A DNA stretch of 64,000 nt from Steinernema hermaphroditum (taxonomy: Eukaryota; Nematoda; Chromadorea; Rhabditida; Steinernematidae), in the NCBI GenBank assembly GCA_030435675.1, contig CM059622.1, positions 7,316,001-7,380,000 of the forward strand, given 5' to 3'. This document shows, one piece after another, positions 58,701-64,000 of this stretch. The position numbers and the translations under genes were made by a program. Position 1 is the first letter of the stretch. Every line of letters begins with the position of its first letter. The notes beneath the pieces were generated by a model. That model saw only the letters and a list, made by a program, of their open reading frames with translations, did not search any database and had not been told where the DNA came from.

Positions 58701-59616
58701 CTTCTCTTGTGTGCAGACCTCACCCACAGAACTCTCAGAAAACGAAAGTTCAAACGAACGCAGCGGCGAAATCAGGCGAATAATCGCATTTTCTCCGGTT
58801 CCGGGTTCAGCTACTTCTCCCTCTCCCCTCTCCGAGGCGCCAAACAGGTCCGTTTCCGTCGGAAACCGACTCGGAGAATTTCTTATTTCCCCTCGCTTCA
58901 AAACAATCGTTTCCCCGTAATTTCTCTCTAGTCGCTTCCTTTGTCCTTTCGCGCACAAAGCCCCTACCGTACCCCGGCGCCACGTGCATCCGCAGCCACT
59001 ACGCCGTCAGCTGATCGACGGCGTTTTCTGTTGCAAACTCGTGTGATTAATGGCGAATCGTTCGCTAAAGAACTCCGCTCGGTTTTTCCGCGGGCATCGA
59101 TCGTCTCCGGAGCCTCATTCCAGCGCCTTCTCCGTCGCACCAGATCCCCCGGAGCATCGATCGACGGCGATCGCGCGGATTAGCGCCGCCGCCACACAGA
59201 TCGTTCCTTTTCGACCCCCAATATTTGCCGAGAGTCAGCCCCACCGGGCCCTCCAGGCGCACTTTCGAGTTACTCTGAAGAAGGCCCCTTTAAGGTCTAC
59301 CGTAGTCCCTTTGAACGTGATCTTCTCGGGTCCAGCACTTCGATCTTTGGACTTTGAACGGGAATAATAGTGGAATGCAGTGAATGAAGGGTGTTGCGTG
59401 CTGACCACACGCATCGACTCTGTGTTCAAATTGACCGTCTGTGTCTCACCACGATTGGTCACCGTACTTGTCTGCGCGTTGTCTATGCTGTCTAGGCTAG
59501 CGACCGCTCTCCGTCTTATCGGGCATTTAGCCGCGCTGTTGACTTGATGTTCTGAGCACGCGCTCATCTCCATTACGTGTCGTGCTCATGATTGTTCGTG
59601 CCTTGTTGTATATAAA

Positions 59617-59700
59617 GGTTTAATTACCCAAGTTTGAGGTATCCCACAGGGTTGAGCATAACGTTCCCTCAATACTTGTTGTGACAAGACACAACAAAGG
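59617..59700 (+). ncRNA. SL1 spliced-leader RNA-like gene
   Basis: Positions 59617-59638 are identical to the 22-nt nematode SL1 exon (begins GGTTTAATTACCC, ends GTTTGAG) and are followed directly by the donor GT at 59639. TACC inside the exon can pair with GGTA across the donor, as in known SL RNAs. Downstream, AGGG/CCCT (59648-59651 with 59666-59669) can form a second stem. TTGTTGTG/CACAACAA (59676-59683 with 59690-59697) forms a perfect third stem with a six-nt loop. A canonical Sm site (AATTTTTGG-like) is not seen between stems, and 5S rRNA genes, the usual neighbours, are absent. It is therefore either a divergent functional copy or a decayed one. The 3' end is approximate. Confidence 0.65.
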
Positions 59701-60234
59701 GGAACCAAGGTCCGCATGCATCGTTGACCCAGATTCGATGCTAGCTCGATTCAGGTCTGCACGGGACTTTCTACGCGCAGATGAGCGTCTTAACCTCTCC
59801 ATCATCTCTGCCACTTGACGAACATTGCACGCATTTGAAGTCCATCTTCAGCGATGCACTCGCGGTTCTTTTTATGTTGGCGTGCACACCTAAGGCAGCT
59901 GAATTTCAAAGATGGATGGACGCGTAATGGGACGTCTAAAGCGTAGAAAGGAATTTCTTCGCCTCCGTTAGAACCGTTTACTCGAGTCTCCGTTTTTGGG
60001 AGCGGTGATGTCAGAATGTGTCCAAGATGTCCAAGCTAGGGTGCACGGCTCCTTCCGATGCACTTAGCGCTTAATTGCTTCCGGTTCTTGCATAGATAGA
60101 TCGAAAAGGCCGATTTTGGGAACTCGCTCTGTTCCCAAAATACCGCTCCCTCCGTGTTTGTTGCCGGCGCTTTCCCAGCTGTCCGCAGTTTGATCAGCTC
60201 GAGAGCTGAATCACTCCCCAGCTCGCTTCCGATC

Positions 60235-60509
60235 AGGGTTGTGCGGAAGTAATCCGGAAGTCGGAACCGGAAGAAACGGCTCGAGGCGAGTTCGAATCCC
60301 CCCTGAGACCAAACATTTTTATCGTCGGTTTAAGACAGCCATTTTATTAACATAGTTTTTCTTTTGACATAAATAGACAGAAGAAAAACTTTGCAACTAG
60401 TGTTAAATGAAAATGACTGAAGATAAAAATGTCAGTCCTCAGGGTGGTTCAAACCCGCCTCGAGCCGTTTCTTCCGGTTCCGGACACACGCATTGTTCCG
60501 CACAACCCT
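60235..60509. repeat. 275-bp palindromic (fold-back) element
   Basis: AGGGTTGTGCGGAA at 60235 and its complement ending at 60509 mark the ends. CGGAACCGGAAGAAACGGCT with the following CGAGGCG (27 nt) recurs inverted on the right arm. Inner arms CCCTGAG...CATTTTTATC also pair. The centre is AT-rich and non-coding. This has the form of a MITE or fold-back transposon. A T-arm-like GTTCGAATCC in the left arm is part of the repeat, not a tRNA. Confidence 0.75.
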
Positions 60510-63500
60510 GCTTCCGATGATTTCCGTGGTGACGTCGCCCGAAGGCAGACACTCCTCGAGGCCTCGAACGGGTTCCCCTGGCGCCGAAGCAGCCGAAGGG
60601 CGCCGATGCACTCCACGTGGCACCGCCGTTTCCAGACGCGTTTTTCGATTCCGACGGCGTCAGTTGCCCCTCCGAAGGCCTCCGGAGGAAGGCGACGCTT
60701 CTGGTGGATGTCGATCGAGGTCCAAGCCCAGTTCCGCTTCTAATTAGATGTTCGAAAAATCGGAAATCGATTTTCCGAAAACGGAAAATTCGCTCTTTTG
60801 TGGCGCGAATGGGCTTGGAGATAATGTTTCGGCGTGCGCTTCATTGCAGCTCCGGGCCTTCGTGGCGACCGTAGATCTCCGAAGCCCGAAGAAGGCGTCT
60901 TTGGGATAATTTCTGTTTTCGAGTTGGAGTCGAGAGCGCTCCTAATTCGGGGGATTACGGTAGATAAACACAGTTGTTTACCGGAGAACGAGCCCTTTGG
61001 CGAGAGTTAATTCGGGAACGCGAATGTCATTTCCAAGCCGACCTCACTTCCACCTGCTCTGCGCGCCCTTTCCCCCTTCGGGAGGCCCTCCGCGCAGAAT
61101 TAATCAGCCCACTTTATGCCATCCGATGCCTCCGAACGGCTGCCGAATCCGTAATGGGGAACTCTTCTAGAGAAGGGCCCCGCCACGCGTGTTTCGACGC
61201 GAACTTGAGGATCTAATTGGTCCATTAGTCGGTCGGCGGTCATTAAAATGACGAATTCCGCGTCGCCGAGGTCCGTTTGACGGACGATCTTGCATGTGGC
61301 TCCGTTCGTCACTCGGCGACGTGACACTCCACGTGGCCCTTCGCCCCCTCCGTCCCCAGGGCGCCGCCGATCGTCTCCTGTTTACTCGATCGCCGCCACC
61401 CACGTCGCCTCCCGATTCCCTCCGGGCGATCGCTGCGTGAATAAGCGCCCGTTAGGTGGGCGCGAGGACCTTCGAACTTTGACTCGGGTCCCGCGAGTCC
61501 TCGGCGGCCATATTTTCGGACTTTCGGAGGAGGCGCTATTCTGGACGCCCCGTAATCGCGTCTTAATGCCCCGGCGGCAACGTGCATGTCCTAAAACGAG
61601 GCTACTTCCTCGGAAGGACTCGGATCCCGCCGCTGTTTATCTGCACTTCTTTCCCTCCAAGCCATAATTTATTGTTTACATAATTGCCTCGATGACGTCG
61701 ACGGGAGTTATTGTTTTGGAGTCGGTTCCCACACTTCCGGGCGCCCCTTCCAGGGGCTACAGTACCCTGAGGGACATGGTACTGATAAACAGCCTCTTTC
61801 GGCTCAATTAGATGAGTGATGGGGCGGCCCTGGGGTGACGTCGGGCGACGTGCGGTCGAGAGGCGGCCTCCAGTTCCAATTAGCACTCCGAGGGCCTTTT
61901 CGGCGCCTTCCGATGCATCTACTTCTGTGGCGCCTGCGGATATTCATGGCCCGATGTGTGGGTCCCTTAAGTGCATTAGTTCATGGCCCATGGCGCGGCG
62001 GCGGCATTTTCGCGCCACACGCACTCCCGAATTCTCATTAGCGGCGTCGTCGCCACCCTCGAAGAGTTGTTTTGATAGCGGGCCGAGGTCCTCAGGCGTC
62101 GCTTTCGGCGCTTCGAGCCGCGCGATTCGATAAATTTGGGCAATTAATGCGCGGGCGATCGCCGTGACGTCGATGTTTTCGGCGTGCGCGGGCTTGAGGG
62201 GCGCTCCCGGGGCCCGAGGCGCCTTCTTCGCACCGAAGACGGCGTCTGGATGACGTCACGACGGCGTCGCACTTCCAATTAGGCAATTGGGGCGCCCCCG
62301 CAGAAGATCCGCACGGGACCACGTGACTCGCGGCGGGACCCGTTTCGGAGACCTCCCGCGGAACCGAAGTGCCATTAGAGTCTCCGGGCGGTGTTGTTCA
62401 AATAGATGACGTGCGCGATTCGGCGAAGGCGTCGCTTTTGTCGCCGCCGGCGGCCTTGATCTCCCCCCGAGGATCGCCTTTTCCCCTGAATCGTGGCGCC
62501 TCTTCCCCCGAAACGAGGCGCCTCCGACGCCCCGCAGCACCCTCGCCGGAATACTTAATTACATTAATTTGTCAATAACGCCTCGCATTCGCCCGCGGCC
62601 CTTTTTGGACCCTTTTCTGCCCCTTTAGGCACGGACGGCCGCGCAGGACTATACGACGAAACCCGAGGATTCCAAAGGGTGGTCGAGACGGTAGAGGGTC
62701 CCCTCCGATGGAGCACCTGAAAATCGGGGGAAGCCATCTTCTCCAGCCACTTCGGCACGTAGTGCCTCGGGCAAAAAGGGGCCAACAGGGCTATTCGTGG
62801 CGGGAGCCTCGGCACATCCTTCGCCCACTCGGCTCCCTTTTGCGGATCGCGACGTCGACGACGTCGTCTGACGTCACCGAAGGCGCGTCGGCGGCCGGGA
62901 GAAGCGAGTGCCTTCGGCGGGCCGCACTCCACTCGCGTCCCCTCGCCGCGGCGCTCGTCGTCGTCGCCGTCGGCGATCGCCTTTTTCGGATTCCTTCGAT
63001 TCCGTGATCGTGTGTTGTTTGATCCCGACTCGCCCTGCCTCGTGACCGTTCCCTGGAGAGCTTCCCCGGTCGCTACCGGCTGTGCCCTCGTTTCCCTAAC
63101 CCGTCTCCGATCCGCATTCACCGCCTAATCATCGCTATACGGTACCGTATCGATTTGACCGCGCGGCCACGTTCTGTTTATTCGCTGAGATTTTATCGAT
63201 TCGATCCCTTTCAGGCGCCTCGAACCGTCGGCGTCGATCGGTCTCTTGCGCCCGAAGCCTCCTCTTCTCCTGCGCCCTCGGCCTCTGAGGCGAATGTAGC
63301 CACTTGGACCGATGGAAGACGACCACTCGGGCGCCTATTTTGTCTGCTCGGAGCCGTCGCCGCGCGTCTTCGTCATTCAAAGGGTTGGTTCGTTACGGTC
63401 CTCTACTTCCGATCCGGCGCGCCTAGGCGTGCGCCGCCGCAGGCGCAGGTACCGCCGGCCGAATTCCTCAGGGCCCGGGCCTCCAGCTGCCGGCCTAAAG

Positions 63501-63862
63501 GCTAATTAAACGCCTCGGGCGGGAACGCGCAGTTACTCTTTCGATTTAATTACTTTTGGCCCTCCGACGTCACCGTCGCCCTTTGCCTGCTTTGGAGGCC
63601 GACGGAAACGGCCGGTGACAACATAAAACGGATGAATTGGGCCGCCAACGACACATTAAATATTAATGATTTGTTTTGGGAACCGTTTCCAGACGCACTC
63701 GGCCGGGACGGGGTTTACCGGGGCGAGGGAGGGGGCGTGAGGCGGACGCGAATTCGGCTAATGGCGTTACTCACGCGCGAGCGATGTTTTTGTTTGACAC
63801 TCGCAGCCCAATTTCACTTCTCACTTCATCAATTATCCGAAGAAGCCAACCTAACCGTCGGA

Positions 63863-64000
63863 ATGCTGTTGCAGCTGTCGCGCCAAGATGCCGTCCGCTA
63901 CTGCGGCGACTCAAAGGACGAAAAGCAACCGAAGCTGCACGCGCCGATGCCCGCGCTCCCCTGGTGGTTCTCAGACGACATCCAGCAGCAGCTCCGTGAC
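63863..64000 (+). CDS. Start of an unrecognised gene, cut by the window edge
   Basis: From ATG 63863 the frame stays open to the edge with strongly GC-biased third positions: MLLQLSRQDAVRYCGDSKDE, then KQPKLHAPMPALPWWFSDDI and QQQLRD. The frame is also open upstream of the ATG, back past a TCGCAG acceptor at 63801-63806, so the true exon start may lie there. No family is recognised. The long gene-poor stretch upstream would suit a developmentally regulated gene, but that is inference. Confidence 0.4.
   Translation, partial: MLLQLSRQDAVRYCGDSKDEKQPKLHAPMPALPWWFSDDIQQQLRD

Larger units (their letters stand above)
55743..63862. other. About 8 kb without a convincing protein gene
   Basis: Open frames here are short, mutually overlapping and lack family motifs or plausible exon chains, unlike the dense genes to the left. 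The stretch contains an SL1-like sequence (59.6 kb), a palindromic element (60.2-60.5 kb), TACSGTA motifs (57435, 58965, 59298, 60956, 63138, 63143) and, from 60.7 kb on, many ATTA/TAAT cores in GC-rich sequence. It could be the upstream regulatory region or first intron of the gene entering at the right edge. Confidence 0.5.

Noticed and set aside
59620..59814. Minus-strand open frame overlapping the SL1-like sequence
   Set aside because: Short, no recognisable motif, and it reads through the complement of the SL exon.
60285..60330. tRNA-like T-arm GTTCGAATCC
   Set aside because: The stem bases do not pair and no anticodon arm or acceptor stem is found. The segment is part of the palindromic element.
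1..64000. Bacterial-style systems (CRISPR, phage, restriction, toxin-antitoxin) or viral genes
   Set aside because: No arrays, no ribosome-binding sites and no viral hallmark genes. All recognisable genes are animal genes with spliceosomal introns.

Overview
The window is nuclear DNA from a chromadorean nematode. Nothing in it looks bacterial, viral or organellar. Three things point to this. (1) At 59.6 kb there is a sequence identical over all 22 positions to the nematode SL1 spliced leader exon, followed by a GT donor. (2) Many start codons lie 0 to 10 nt after a TTTCAG-type acceptor, as expected for trans-spliced mRNAs. (3) The genes are metazoan and protostome types (innexins, ZO/MAGUK, NEDD4, Gbeta5, MGAT5) cut by introns of mostly 38 to 48 nt. 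The exact species cannot be told from the sequence.

Layout. 0.3-5.5 kb (-): ZO-type MAGUK junction scaffold. 6.0-9.7 kb (+): strumpellin/WASHC5. 9.9-10.5 kb (-): C-terminal part of COP9 subunit 7, flanked by a broken LINE reverse transcriptase (10.8-11.6 kb). 12.0-13.0 kb (+): ER calumenin/reticulocalbin. 13.25-16.0 kb (-): NEDD4-type HECT ligase. 16.9-18.5 kb (-): Gbeta5. 19.2-20.6 kb: two convergent MARVEL-domain proteins. 20.9-23.3 kb (-): OSBP-related protein. 24.15-26.4 kb: nested transposon island. 27.6-29.1 kb (+): NDUFS4 and SS18. 29.3-33.6 kb (-): pyruvate dehydrogenase phosphatase and MGAT5. 34.2-35.4 kb (+): NTF2 and TMEM208. 35.7-37.6 kb (-): SMPD4-like protein. 38.0-42.0 kb (+): RalBP1, with an LRR receptor gene nested antisense in its large intron. 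42.1-46.3 kb (+): BAIAP3/UNC13-4-like exocytosis factor. 49.0-52.9 kb (+): two innexins. 53.6-54.2 kb (+): APRT. 54.5-55.7 kb (-): unrecognised repeat protein. 55.7-63.9 kb: about 8 kb with no convincing gene except the SL1-like sequence, a palindromic element and many ATTA cores. The right edge cuts what looks like the first exon of another gene.

The genes are not a pathway cluster. They are a mix of housekeeping, trafficking and cell-contact genes. Close same-strand pairs (NDUFS4-SS18, NTF2-TMEM208, RalBP1-UNC13-like) have the spacing of nematode operons. The middle block (about 20.8-37.8 kb) is visibly more AT-rich than both flanks. The 7-mer TACCGTA/TACGGTA is strongly over-represented. 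I saw no new multi-gene system. The most unusual items are the SL1-like locus, the over-represented 7-mer, the nested transposon island and the gene-within-intron arrangement.
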